Assembly (NCBI RefSeq): GCF_001746295.1
Contig: NZ_MJAH01000026.1
Span: 1 to 64,000 of the forward strand
Origin: Streptomyces sp. LUP47B
GTDB taxonomy: Bacteria; Actinomycetota; Actinomycetes; Streptomycetales; Streptomycetaceae
Length of the DNA stretch: 64,000 bases
Direction of reading: 5' to 3'
The notes under the pieces are model-generated. The model worked only from the letters and a program-made list of their open reading frames with translations. It had not been told where the DNA came from and ran no database searches. The first letter of the stretch is position 1. Each line of letters starts with the position of its first letter. A program made the translations under genes and the position numbers. Shown here piece after piece: positions 1 through 8,280 of the stretch.

Positions 1-59
1 ATCTGGAAGCCCAGTAATGGGTGGAGGTGACCGGTACTAATAGGCCGAGGGCTTGTCCA
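1..59 (+). rRNA. rrl: 23S rRNA, 3' end (partial)
   Basis: The first bases carry the conserved 3'-terminal 23S segment GGTGACCGGTACTAATAGG followed by CCGAGGGCTTGTCC, about 70 bases before a 5S gene. Only the very end of the gene is inside the window and the exact 3' base is approximate. The spacer to the 5S gene (about 60-130) holds no other RNA gene. Confidence 0.9.
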
Positions 60-130
60 TATTTGCTCGCGTCCACTGTGTTAGTTCTGAGGCAACGACC
101 GTGTCATGTTTCCGGTCGTAACTTCATAGT

Positions 131-249
131 GTTTCGGTGGTCATAGCGTGAGGGAAACGCCCGGTTACATTCCGAACCCGGAAGCTAAGCCTTACAGCGC
201 CGATGGTACTGCAGGGGGGACCCTGTGGGAGAGTAGGACACCGCCGAAC
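131..249 (+). rRNA. rrf: 5S ribosomal RNA
   Basis: A full-length (about 119 nt) actinobacterial 5S rRNA. It begins GTTTCGGTGG, ends CCGCCGAAC so that the terminal helix closes, and contains the conserved CCGAACCCGGAAGCTAAGC loop and GGGAGAGTAGG. It follows the 23S end, as expected for the last gene of an rrn operon. Confidence 0.96.
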
Positions 250-256
250 TCCTTTT

Positions 257-302
257 AGAGCTCTGGCTCTTGGGCACACAGCCCAAGAGCCAGAGCTTTT
301 TT
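257..302 (+). terminator. rRNA operon terminator
   Basis: A near-perfect stem has a left arm at 259-275 and a right arm at 281-297 (17 bp each) around an ACACA loop. It is followed by a run of six T ending at 302. It lies right behind the 5S gene and is a classic intrinsic terminator. Confidence 0.95.
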
Positions 303-358
303 GCGTTGAGGTAGGGTCAGGGAGCATCGTTGGCACGTTTCCCACAGGAGGCCCCCGG

Positions 359-967
359 GTGGAGGTCCAGGAGACCCGCGTCCAGACGGACCGGGTCCTC
401 ACCATCCCCAACATCCTCAGCATGGCGAGGCTCGTTGGGGTGCCGCTCTTCCTGTGGCTGATCCTCAGGCCCGAGTTCGGAGGGCCGAAGAGTGACACCT
501 GGGCGCTGCTGGTACTCGCTCTGAGCGGCATCAGCGACTACCTGGACGGCAAGCTCGCCCGACGCTGGAACCAGATCAGCAGTCTTGGCCGGCTGCTCGA
601 CCCCGCGGCCGACCGGCTCTACATTCTCTCGACCCTGGTCGGTCTCACCTGGCGCGAGATTCTGCCCATCTGGTTGACGGCTGCACTGCTCTTGCGAGAG
701 CTGGTTCTCCTGGTGATGGTGGGCATCCTCAGGCGTCACGGTTATCCACCGCCGCAGGTGAACTTCCTCGGCAAGGCTGCCACCTTCAACCTGATGTACG
801 CCTTCCCGCTGCTCCTGCTCAGTGACGGATCTGGATGGATCTCGTCACTCGCTGCTATTTTCGGATGGGCGTTCGCAGGATGGGGTACAACGCTGTACTG
901 GTGGGCAGGAGTGCTCTACGTGGTACAAGTCCGCCGCCTGGTCCGTGCGGACGCCAAGGCCGACTGA
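359..967 (+). CDS. cls: CDP-alcohol phosphatidyltransferase, cardiolipin synthase type
   Basis: A 202-residue membrane enzyme of the CDP-alcohol phosphatidyltransferase family. The full signature D-x2-DG-x2-AR-x8-G-x3-D-x3-D is present (DYLDGKLARRW through GRLLDPAADR), followed by four or five hydrophobic segments. In Streptomyces this locus (SCO1389 in S. coelicolor) is known as a eukaryote-like cardiolipin synthase making cardiolipin from CDP-diacylglycerol and phosphatidylglycerol; the Mycobacterium positional equivalent is pgsA2. The GTG start at 359 was chosen because AGGAGG lies 7 bases upstream; the open frame reaches back into the 5S gene, but that part is not coding. The next gene starts about 115 bases on. 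Family assignment is firm; cardiolipin rather than phosphatidylglycerophosphate as product rests on the SCO1389 comparison. Confidence 0.9.
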   Translation: MEVQETRVQTDRVLTIPNILSMARLVGVPLFLWLILRPEFGGPKSDTWALLVLALSGISDYLDGKLARRWNQISSLGRLLDPAADRLYILSTLVGLTWREILPIWLTAALLLRELVLLVMVGILRRHGYPPPQVNFLGKAATFNLMYAFPLLLLSDGSGWISSLAAIFGWAFAGWGTTLYWWAGVLYVVQVRRLVRADAKAD

Positions 968-1081
968 CCCCGCCCATTGGCACGGCCGTGGCGGCTCGAT
1001 GGCCCCCGGCAGAAAAGTGCGGGACAATCTGGACGGGTGAAGTCGGCTAGACCGTCGTCTCTTAAGGAGGACGCTTCCGAC

Positions 1082-3577
1082 ATGAAGGCCGTCGTGATGG
1101 CCGGAGGCGAAGGCACACGCCTTCGTCCCATGACCTCGAGCATGCCCAAGCCGCTCCTGCCGGTGGTAAACCGGCCGATCATGGAGCACGTTCTGCGGCT
1201 GCTCAAAAGGCATGGGCTCAACGAAACCGTCGTCACCGTCCAGTTCCTGGCCTCACTGGTCAAGAACTACTTCGGTGACGGCGAGGAGCTCGGCATGGAG
1301 CTCTCCTATGCCAACGAGGAGAAGCCACTCGGTACCGCCGGAAGCGTCAAGAACGCCGAAGAGGCGTTGAAGGACGATGCTTTCCTCGTCATTTCCGGTG
1401 ATGCCCTGACCGACTTCGACCTCACCGATCTCATCAACTTCCACAAGGAAAAGGGCGCGCTGGTCACCGTCTGTCTGACCCGCGTGCCCAATCCGCTCGA
1501 ATTCGGCATCACCATCGTCGACGAGGAAGGCAAGGTCGAGCGCTTCCTGGAGAAGCCGACCTGGGGGCAGGTCTTCTCGGACACCGTGAACACGGGCATC
1601 TATGTCATGGAGCCCGAGGTCTTCGACTACGTCGAGGCCGATGTGCCCGTGGACTGGTCCGGCGATGTCTTCCCGCAGCTGATGAAGGAAGGCAAGCCGG
1701 TCTACGGCTATGTCGCGGAGGGGTACTGGGAGGACGTCGGCACGCACGAGAGCTATGTGAAGGCTCAGGCCGATGTTCTGGAGGGCAAGGTCGACGTCGA
1801 GATCGACGGCTTCGAGCTCTCCCCGGGCGTCTGGGTGGCCGAGGGTGCGGAGGTGCATCCCGATGCCGTTCTCCGTGGTCCGCTGTACATCGGGGACTAC
1901 GCGAAGGTCGAGGCCGGCGCCGAGATCCGCGAGCACACCGTGGTGGGCTCGAACGTGGTTGTGAAGAGCGGCGCCTTTCTGCACAAGGCCGTCGTGCACG
2001 ACAACGTGTATGTCGGGCAGCAGAGCAATCTTCGTGGCTGTGTCGTCGGAAAGAACACCGACATCATGCGCGCGGCCCGTATCGAGGACGGCGCGGTCAT
2101 CGGTGACGAGTGCCTCGTCGGCGAGGAATCGATTATTCAGGGGAATGTGCGGGTCTACCCGTTCAAGACCATCGAGGCCGGCGCCTTCGTCAACACCTCG
2201 GTCATCTGGGAGTCCCGGGGCCAGGCGCATCTCTTCGGCGCCCGGGGAGTCTCCGGCATCCTGAATGTCGAGATCACTCCGGAGCTCGCGGTGCGGCTCG
2301 CCGGCGCCTACGCGACGACCCTCAAGAAGGGGTCGACCGTCACCACCGCCCGTGACCACTCCCGCGGCGCGCGGGCACTGAAGCGGGCGGTGATCTCCGC
2401 TCTGCAGGCAAGCGCCATCGACGTACGCGACCTGGAAAACGTACCGCTGCCCGTGGCGCGGCAGCAGACCGCTCGAGGAAGCGCCGGCGGAATCATGATC
2501 CGGACCACGCCCGGGGTGCCGGACTCCGTCGACATCATGTTCTTCGACGGGGGAGGCGCGGACCTTTCTCAGGGCAGTCAGCGGAAGCTGGACCGGGTGT
2601 TCGCGCGCCAGGAGTACCGGCGTGCGTTCCCCGGTGAGATCGGAGACCTGCATTTCCCTGCCAGTGTCTTCGACTCGTACACCGGTTCTCTGTTGCGGAA
2701 CGTCGACATCACCGGGATTTCAGAATCCGGGCTGAAGGTCGTCGTGGACGCGTCCAACGGCAGTGCGGGTCTGGTGCTGCCCAGTCTGCTCGGGAAGCTC
2801 GGCGTGGACTCGCTGACCATCAACCCTGGGCTCGACGAGTCCAGGCCGACGGAGACGGCGGACGCTCGGCGGTCGGGTCTGGTGCGGCTGGGTGAGATCG
2901 TGGCGTCCGCGCGGGCCGCGTTCGGGGTGCGGTTCGACCCCGTGGGCGAGCGGCTGTCCCTCGTGGACGAGAAGGGGCGGATCATCGAGGACGACCGGGC
3001 GCTGCTCGTCATGCTCGACCTGGTCGCCGCGGAGCGGCGCAGCGGCCGTGTGGCGCTGCCTGTGACCACCACGCGGATCGCCGAGCAGGTGGCGGCGTAC
3101 CACGGCACGCAGGTGGAGTGGACGACGACCTCGCCCGACGACCTCACCCGGGTCGGACGCGACGACTCGACGATCTTCGGTGGTGACGGCAAGGGCGCCT
3201 TCATCATCCCGGAGTTCAGCAGTGTCTTCGACGGTGCGGCGGCCTTCGTACGGCTGATCGGGCTGGTGGCGCGGACGCAGCTCACGCTCAGCCAGATCGA
3301 CGCGCGGATTCCGCGGGCGCATGTCCTCAAGCGGGACCTGGCGACTCCGTGGGCCGTCAAGGGACTGGTGATGCGCAGGGTCGTGGAGGCGGCGGGCGAT
3401 CGCTTTGTCGACACGACCGACGGTGTCCGGGTCGTGGAGACCGACGGACGCTGGGTGATGGTGCTGCCGGACCCGGCCGAAGCGGTCACCCATCTGTGGG
3501 CCGAGGGGCCCGATGACGCGTCCGCGCAGGCCCTGCTGGACGAATGGTCGGCCGTCGTGGACAGCGCCGGCCGCTGA
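1082..3577 (+). CDS. Mannose-1-phosphate guanylyltransferase-like protein with degenerate phosphomannomutase domain
   Basis: An 831-residue three-part protein. Residues 1-230 are a sugar-phosphate nucleotidyltransferase (GGEGTRLRPMT and KPLLPVVNRP at the N-terminus). Residues about 245-370 are left-handed beta-helix hexapeptide repeats. Residues about 380-830 are a phosphomannomutase-like domain. The mutase part looks inactive: the catalytic serine loop (TASHNP in the family) reads RTTPGV at about residue 472, and the metal loop DGDGDR reads GGDGKG near residue 698. The first part would make GDP-mannose or a related NDP-sugar in the cytoplasm; the tail may be structural or regulatory. The ATG start has AAGGAGG 11 bases upstream. 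It corresponds to SCO1388 next to the cardiolipin synthase gene. Confidence 0.88.
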   Translation: MKAVVMAGGEGTRLRPMTSSMPKPLLPVVNRPIMEHVLRLLKRHGLNETVVTVQFLASLVKNYFGDGEELGMELSYANEEKPLGTAGSVKNAEEALKDDAFLVISGDALTDFDLTDLINFHKEKGALVTVCLTRVPNPLEFGITIVDEEGKVERFLEKPTWGQVFSDTVNTGIYVMEPEVFDYVEADVPVDWSGDVFPQLMKEGKPVYGYVAEGYWEDVGTHESYVKAQADVLEGKVDVEIDGFELSPGVWVAEGAEVHPDAVLRGPLYIGDYAKVEAGAEIREHTVVGSNVVVKSGAFLHKAVVHDNVYVGQQSNLRGCVVGKNTDIMRAARIEDGAVIGDECLVGEESIIQGNVRVYPFKTIEAGAFVNTSVIWESRGQAHLFGARGVSGILNVEITPELAVRLAGAYATTLKKGSTVTTARDHSRGARALKRAVISALQASAIDVRDLENVPLPVARQQTARGSAGGIMIRTTPGVPDSVDIMFFDGGGADLSQGSQRKLDRVFARQEYRRAFPGEIGDLHFPASVFDSYTGSLLRNVDITGISESGLKVVVDASNGSAGLVLPSLLGKLGVDSLTINPGLDESRPTETADARRSGLVRLGEIVASARAAFGVRFDPVGERLSLVDEKGRIIEDDRALLVMLDLVAAERRSGRVALPVTTTRIAEQVAAYHGTQVEWTTTSPDDLTRVGRDDSTIFGGDGKGAFIIPEFSSVFDGAAAFVRLIGLVARTQLTLSQIDARIPRAHVLKRDLATPWAVKGLVMRRVVEAAGDRFVDTTDGVRVVETDGRWVMVLPDPAEAVTHLWAEGPDDASAQALLDEWSAVVDSAGR

Positions 3578-3592
3578 GACCCGCACGCGCGC

Positions 3593-3630
3593 GTGCCGGA
3601 CAGGTGTCCCCAAAGGGGCCTGTCCGGCAC
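3593..3630 (+). terminator. Hairpin after the nucleotidyltransferase gene
   Basis: A perfect 12-bp inverted repeat (3593-3604 with 3619-3630) contains a further CCCC/GGGG stem inside. It starts 16 bases after the stop codon. There is no T run, which is common for Streptomyces hairpin terminators. Confidence 0.65.
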
Positions 3631-3672
3631 GCCGATGGGGCCATTCGGAGGTAGGGGCCGCGACGTGCGACG

Positions 3673-4578
3673 ATGTGCGGCATGCCGCAGCAGCCCCCCA
3701 TTCGGAGCACCCCCACGCGCCACACGCGTCCGGACGCCTCCATGTCGCTGCTCACCAACGTCATGGACCACAGCCTCGACGACGGGTACGCCGAGGCGGC
3801 GGCCCGCACGAAGGCGGCCGGTGGCACTGGACTGCCCAGGACGCTGCGGGCGAGGCTGGGGCTGGCTGTCGGCCTGGTCCTCGCCGCTCTCGTGGTCACC
3901 GTGGGGGCGGCGCAGGCGCGGGTGGCGGCTCCGGTCGTGGCCAAGGAGCGCGAGGAGCTCATCGACCGAATCGACCGCGAGACCGAGACGGCGGACAAGC
4001 TCGAAAAGAGCGTCGACCAGCTGCGCGGCGACGTGAGCACGCGGCAGCGCGAGGCGCTCAAGCAGAGTGGCGGCAGCGGCCAGGCCGACCTCGTGGGCAT
4101 CCTGTCGGGCGCGGTGGACGTGCACGGCCAGGGCGTCAAACTCGTCGTGAACGACGCCAAGGAAGCCAGCACGGGCGGCGACGGGAATCCGCGTGAGACG
4201 ACGGGATTCTCCGACACCGGGCGGGTGCGCGACCGTGACATGCAGCGAGTGGTGAACGGGCTGTGGGAGTCGGGCGCCGAGGCCGTCTCCATCAACGGAC
4301 AGCGACTGACCGCGCTGTCGGCGATCAGGGCCGCGGGTGACGCGATACTGGTCGACAACAAGCCGCTGGTTCCGCCGTATACGGTGCTTGCGGTGGGGGA
4401 CGGGCAGCGGCTGAGCACCAGGTTCCAGGACAGTGCCGACGGGTTGTATCTGCACGCCCTGCAGGAGAACTACGGCATCCGGACCGCCATCTCCGTGGAG
4501 GACGACCTCCGGCTGCCGGCCGCACCGAGTGTGATCGTACGTACAGCAGAGCCGAGAACTGAGAAGGGCACATCGTGA
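3673..4578 (+). CDS. DUF881 membrane-anchored protein
   Basis: A DUF881 protein (301 residues from this start). There is a charged cytoplasmic N-terminus, one hydrophobic segment (about residues 60-80, GLAVGLVLAALVVTVGAA), a short coiled coil rich in E/D/R (about 95-130) and the DUF881 domain to the end, with the typical GAEAVSINGQR and AIRAAGDAI stretches. Its role is unknown; the family is found in pairs around the small basic protein gene in Actinobacteria and is thought to act at the envelope. The start is uncertain: in-frame ATG codons at 3673, 3682 and 3742 all lack a good ribosome site at normal spacing. The stop overlaps the next gene by 4 bases, so it forms an operon with 4575-4907 and 4904-5743. 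Confidence 0.85.
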   Translation: MCGMPQQPPIRSTPTRHTRPDASMSLLTNVMDHSLDDGYAEAAARTKAAGGTGLPRTLRARLGLAVGLVLAALVVTVGAAQARVAAPVVAKEREELIDRIDRETETADKLEKSVDQLRGDVSTRQREALKQSGGSGQADLVGILSGAVDVHGQGVKLVVNDAKEASTGGDGNPRETTGFSDTGRVRDRDMQRVVNGLWESGAEAVSINGQRLTALSAIRAAGDAILVDNKPLVPPYTVLAVGDGQRLSTRFQDSADGLYLHALQENYGIRTAISVEDDLRLPAAPSVIVRTAEPRTEKGTS

Positions 4579-4907
4579 TCGCCGTACTGGGCCTCGTCGT
4601 GGGAGTCGTGGCCGGCCTCTTGGTCCGGCCTGAGGTTCCGGCGGTCGTCGAGCCGTATCTGCCGATCGCCGTGGTGGCGGCGCTCGACGCCGTCTTCGGG
4701 GGCCTGCGGGCCATGCTCGACGGCATCTTCGACGACAAGGTCTTCGTCGTTTCGTTCCTGTCGAACGTGGTCGTGGCCGCGTTGATCGTCTTCCTGGGCG
4801 ACAAGTTGGGCGTGGGAGCCCAGCTCTCGACCGGTGTCGTCGTCGTGCTCGGCATCCGGATCTTCTCGAACGCCGCGGCGATCCGTCGACACGTCTTCCG
4901 GGCGTGA
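4575..4907 (+). CDS. Small basic protein family (DUF1290) membrane protein
   Basis: A 110-residue protein with three hydrophobic stretches (about 1-18, 22-45 and 52-80) and the conserved LDAVFGGLRAMLDGIFDDKVF stretch of the DUF1290 small basic protein family, ending in a basic tail. Its function is unknown; in Bacillus the homologue sits just upstream of ftsA. The GTG start overlaps the upstream DUF881 stop (GTGA) and its own stop overlaps the start of the next DUF881 gene, indicating translational coupling of the three. The Mycobacterium equivalent block is Rv1823-Rv1825. Confidence 0.88.
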   Translation: MIAVLGLVVGVVAGLLVRPEVPAVVEPYLPIAVVAALDAVFGGLRAMLDGIFDDKVFVVSFLSNVVVAALIVFLGDKLGVGAQLSTGVVVVLGIRIFSNAAAIRRHVFRA

Positions 4908-5743
4908 GGCCGATGAGCGACCAGGAAGAGACGCCCGGCAACAGGCTGCGCAAGGAACTGCCCGAGGAACTCCCGGCGACCCCTGCCGAGGAGACTGAGA
5001 CCCCGGCGTCGGAGCCGGGGCTCACCGGCCGTCAGCGGCTGGTGAACGGGCTGTGGCCGCCGCGCGTGACCCGGGCCCAACTCATCGTCGCGGTGCTGTT
5101 GTTCGGCCTCGGATTCGGCCTGGCCATCCAGGTGGCCTCGAACAGCGACAGCGACAGCGCGCTGCGGGGGGCGCGGCAGGAGGATCTCGTACGCATCCTC
5201 GATGAACTGGACGACCGCACCCAGCGTCTTCAAGACGAGAAGCAGGGCCTCGAGAAACAGCGGGACGAGCTGGAGAACAGCTCCGACCAGGCCGAGGAGG
5301 CCCGCAAGCAGACGGTCGAGAAGGAGCGGCAACTCGGCATCCTCGCGGGCACGGTGGCCGCGCAGGGGCCGGGCATCACGATGACGATCGACGACACCAA
5401 GGGGACGGTCGAGGCGGACTTGCTGCTCGACGCGATCCAGGAGCTGCGCGCGGCCGGCGCGGAGGCGATCCAGGTGAACGGCGTACGGGTCGTCGCGGGC
5501 ACCTTTCTGTCGGACTCGGACAAGAGCGTGAGTGTCGACGGGAACAAGATCACCGCACCCTTTCGTTTCAAGGTCATCGGCAATCCGCAGGACCTCGAAC
5601 CGGCGCTCAACATCCCTGGAGGCGTGGTGCAGACTCTTGAGAAGGAGCAGGCCACCGTTACCGTCGAGCGGTCGGACAAGATCATCGTGGACGCCTTGCG
5701 AGCGGCGAAGCGGCCTGACTACGCTCGGTCGTCCTCCCGGTGA
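4904..5743 (+). CDS. DUF881 membrane-anchored coiled-coil protein
   Basis: The second DUF881 protein of the operon, 279 residues. It has an acidic N-terminal tail (about 1-45), one transmembrane helix (about 62-80, AQLIVAVLLFGLGFGLAIQVA), a predicted coiled coil (about 92-145, many E/Q/R/L) and the DUF881 domain (about 150-270) with GAEAIQVNGVRVV. The GTG at 4904 overlaps the preceding stop; an in-frame ATG at 4913 is also possible. In mycobacteria a gcvH gene follows at this point, but none is present here. Confidence 0.86.
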   Translation: MRPMSDQEETPGNRLRKELPEELPATPAEETETPASEPGLTGRQRLVNGLWPPRVTRAQLIVAVLLFGLGFGLAIQVASNSDSDSALRGARQEDLVRILDELDDRTQRLQDEKQGLEKQRDELENSSDQAEEARKQTVEKERQLGILAGTVAAQGPGITMTIDDTKGTVEADLLLDAIQELRAAGAEAIQVNGVRVVAGTFLSDSDKSVSVDGNKITAPFRFKVIGNPQDLEPALNIPGGVVQTLEKEQATVTVERSDKIIVDALRAAKRPDYARSSSR

Positions 5744-5933
5744 ACCGGTGGTGCATGGGGGACGTCGGGCCAGGGCATGAGGTTGCGGGGGGTCGGCGCA
5801 CCGAATGGGTGGTGCGTGGTGGAAACTGTCTGGTGGAAACGGACGTTGTGAGGATGTCCGGGTCAACCGGTGTGTTCAATCAGGGTTCGTCCTGCCCCAC
5901 GGGCGGGTCTGTTTCGGTCAAGGGGAATCGCCC

Positions 5934-6710
5934 GTGAAGTTGTTTGCGAAGTTGTTCGGCAAGAGCGCGCGAGAGGGTAGCGACAACGCGACCGCTCGTC
6001 ACCGCGCACAGCCCGACGCCGAGGGCCAGCGCCCGCTGTTCCGGGACCAGGTGGGCGGCCAGGGCGGCGACATTTCCGGAGGTCAGGGCGTGCCGTCTGT
6101 TGACCCTGCCCAGTCCGGCGGCATAGGTTTCGGGCAGCCGTCAACCTCAAGTACGGGTGGAGGGTTTTCCCCTATGTCGGCCCTGGTGTGTACGAGGTGC
6201 GGTAACCGCAACGCGGAGAACAGCCGCTTCTGCTCCAACTGCGGCGCCCCGCTGCGGGCCGGGGCCGTGCCCGAGCGTCCCTCGGAGACGACATCCACCA
6301 TCTCCATCTCGGGACTCGAGGCGTACGACTCCGAGGTCACCGGCCAGACGCAGATGCCGGCGCTCTCCCCGGAGGCGCAGGCTGCCGTCGACGCGCTGCC
6401 GCTGGGCTCGGCGCTCCTGGTCGTGCGTCGTGGACCCAACTCGGGCAGCCGCTTCCTGCTGGACGGCGAGCTGACCACGGCCGGCCGGCACCCGCAGAGC
6501 GACATCTTCCTCGACGACGTCACGGTCTCGCGCCGGCATGTGGAGTTCCGCCGCGGTCAGGACGGCACGTTCACGGTGTCCGACGTGGGCAGTCTCAACG
6601 GCACGTACGTCAACCGTGAGCGGATCGACTCGGTCGCTCTGAACAACGGCGACGAGGTGCAGATCGGCAAGTACCGGCTGGTCTTCTACGCGAGCCAGCA
6701 GGGCTACTGA
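5934..6710 (+). CDS. garA: FHA-domain metabolic regulator GarA/OdhI with N-terminal zinc ribbon
   Basis: A 258-residue cytoplasmic regulator. It has a disordered Gly/Gln-rich N-terminus, a four-cysteine zinc ribbon at about 86-103 (CTRCGNRNAENSRFCSNCG), an ETTS motif at about 118-121, and an FHA domain at about 172-252 with GRHPQSDI, SRRHVEF and GSLNGTYVN. In mycobacteria and corynebacteria the ETTS threonines are phosphorylated by PknB/PknG, and the protein then folds onto its own FHA domain. The unphosphorylated form inhibits 2-oxoglutarate dehydrogenase and glutamate dehydrogenase and activates glutamate synthase. The GTG start has AAGGGGAA 7 bases upstream. Its neighbour FtsR is the same as in M. 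tuberculosis and C. glutamicum. The zinc ribbon is additional to the short mycobacterial form. Confidence 0.9.
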   Translation: MKLFAKLFGKSAREGSDNATARHRAQPDAEGQRPLFRDQVGGQGGDISGGQGVPSVDPAQSGGIGFGQPSTSSTGGGFSPMSALVCTRCGNRNAENSRFCSNCGAPLRAGAVPERPSETTSTISISGLEAYDSEVTGQTQMPALSPEAQAAVDALPLGSALLVVRRGPNSGSRFLLDGELTTAGRHPQSDIFLDDVTVSRRHVEFRRGQDGTFTVSDVGSLNGTYVNRERIDSVALNNGDEVQIGKYRLVFYASQQGY

Positions 6711-6728
6711 CCCTCCCAGGGAAGGTCC

Positions 6729-7466
6729 ATGCTTCGAACACCGAGCGGCGGTGCCGGACACGGCACCGCCGCGACGGACAGTGGGCTGATGAGCATCGGC
6801 ACGGTGCTGAACGTGCTGCGCGACGAGTTCCCCGAAGTCACCATCTCCAAGATCCGTTTTCTGGAGTCCGAGGGCCTCATAGAGCCGCAGCGGACTCCCT
6901 CCGGGTATCGCAAGTTCAGCGCCCGGGACGTCGAGCGCCTCGGCCATGTCCTGAGGATGCAGCGGGACCACTATCTGCCGCTCAAGGTGATCAGAGAGCA
7001 TCTCGACGCCATGGAGCGAGGCGAGGCCGTCGCGCTGCCGACGGTCGGCCGCCAGCGGGACGGAGAAACGGTCCTGGAGGTCCCTGAAGGCCCCACAGCG
7101 GCCCGTATCGGCCGGTCCGAGCTGCTCGCCGCCGCCGAGATCGACGAGTCCGAGCTGGCGGAGTGGGAGTCGTACGGACTCATCACGCCGTTCCCGGACG
7201 GGGCCTACGACGCCGAGGCGGTCACCGTGGCCGCGCTTGTCGTCGAGCTCGGCCGGTTCGGGATCGAGCCGCGGCATCTGCGTGCGATGAAGGCCGCCGC
7301 CGATCGTGAGGCCGGGCTGGTGGACCAGGTCGTGGCCCCGCTGAAGCGCCACCGCAACCCGCAGACCCGCGCACACGCGGAAGCGCGCGCCAAGGAACTC
7401 GCAGGGCTCACGGTGAAGCTGCACGCGGCGCTCGTGCAGACCGCGCTCGGGGTGCGCCTGCCCTGA
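6729..7466 (+). CDS. ftsR: MerR-family regulator FtsR
   Basis: A 245-residue MerR-type regulator. The winged helix at about 20-90 (MSIGTVLNVLRDEFPEVTIS, then SGYRKFSARDVERL) is followed by a helical C-terminal domain with no metal-binding cysteines. It is the positional and sequence counterpart of Rv1828 and of C. glutamicum FtsR, which lies directly after odhI and activates ftsZ. The ATG at 6729 has AGGGAAGG very close upstream; an internal ATG at 6789 aligns with the family's core start. It is 18 bases after garA, so the two are probably co-transcribed. Confidence 0.88.
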   Translation: MLRTPSGGAGHGTAATDSGLMSIGTVLNVLRDEFPEVTISKIRFLESEGLIEPQRTPSGYRKFSARDVERLGHVLRMQRDHYLPLKVIREHLDAMERGEAVALPTVGRQRDGETVLEVPEGPTAARIGRSELLAAAEIDESELAEWESYGLITPFPDGAYDAEAVTVAALVVELGRFGIEPRHLRAMKAAADREAGLVDQVVAPLKRHRNPQTRAHAEARAKELAGLTVKLHAALVQTALGVRLP

Positions 7467-7543
7467 GGGTGGCGGGGCACCGGATCGTCCCCCGTTTCCT
7501 GCCCGACTACCCAAACGTCCCGGGCACGGCCTAGGGTTGCTGT

Positions 7544-8017
7544 GTGAACGAGCTCGATGTCGTAGGTGTCCGGGTCGAAATGCCCTCCAACCAACCGATC
7601 GTGCTCCTGCGTGAAGTGGGAGGCGACCGCTACCTCCCCATCTGGATCGGGCCGGGGGAGGCGACGGCGATCGCCTTCGCGCAGCAGGGCATGGCCCCCG
7701 CACGACCGCTGACCCACGACCTGTTCAAGGACGTGCTGGAGGCGGTCGGCCAGGAGCTCACCGAAGTGCGCATCACGGACCTGCGTGAGGGCGTCTTCTA
7801 CGCGGAGCTGGTGTTCGCCAGCGGGGTCGAGGTGAGCGCGCGGCCGTCCGACGCCATAGCGCTGGCCCTGCGCACCGGGACGCCGATCTACGGCAGCGAC
7901 GGAGTGCTCGACGACGCCGGCATCGCGATCCCGGACGAGCAGGAGGACGAGGTGGAGAAGTTCCGCGAGTTCCTCGACCAGATCTCCCCCGAGGACTTCG
8001 GCACCAGCAGTCAGTGA
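7544..8017 (+). CDS. Bifunctional nuclease domain protein (DUF151)
   Basis: A 157-residue cytoplasmic protein made almost entirely of one DUF151/bifunctional nuclease domain. Typical stretches are the N-terminal ELDVVGVRVE, LPIWIGPGEA, DLREGVFYAEL and RPSDAIALALR. Members of this family have been reported to have DNase and RNase activity, but the physiological role in Actinobacteria is not settled. It starts with GTG and sits between the two merR genes, as Rv1829 does in mycobacteria. The acidic tail (DEQEDEVEKF) is typical of the family. Confidence 0.88.
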   Translation: MNELDVVGVRVEMPSNQPIVLLREVGGDRYLPIWIGPGEATAIAFAQQGMAPARPLTHDLFKDVLEAVGQELTEVRITDLREGVFYAELVFASGVEVSARPSDAIALALRTGTPIYGSDGVLDDAGIAIPDEQEDEVEKFREFLDQISPEDFGTSSQ

Positions 8018-8221
8018 GACAGCCGCGGCCGATCCGGCGGATCAGTGGTCCGTGACGGGTCGGCCGTGTCCGGTCGTCACTGAAATGCCGGCATTTGCCA
8101 CCGGTGCGTGAGAGCGTCCTGCGGCCCGCCCGGAGCGCATTCGGCTAGCCTTTCCCCGCGGTGGGGTGCGGGAAACCACTCCTAGGGTGATTATCACTCG
8201 GCGTGCCGAGTGTGGCGATCG

Positions 8222-8250
8222 TTGACGCACCCCTGGTGACTGCCTACCGT
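8222..8250 (+). promoter_or_regulatory. Housekeeping-type promoter for the second merR gene
   Basis: TTGACG at 8222-8227 and TACCGT at 8245-8250 are separated by exactly 17 bases, a good HrdB-type promoter. It lies 30 bases before the GTG start at 8281. Confidence 0.6.
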
Positions 8251-8280
8251 CGAGAAGGCAGGTCAAGGACGGAGGTCGGC

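Noticed and set aside
203..358. Upstream extension of the cardiolipin synthase frame into the 5S gene
   Set aside because: The region is 5S rRNA and its terminator; the good ribosome site lies before GTG 359.
2578..5025. Very long minus-strand open frame (815 codons)
   Set aside because: It is antisense to the nucleotidyltransferase, DUF881 and small basic protein genes, Arg/Ser-rich, with no domain; a GC-rich shadow.
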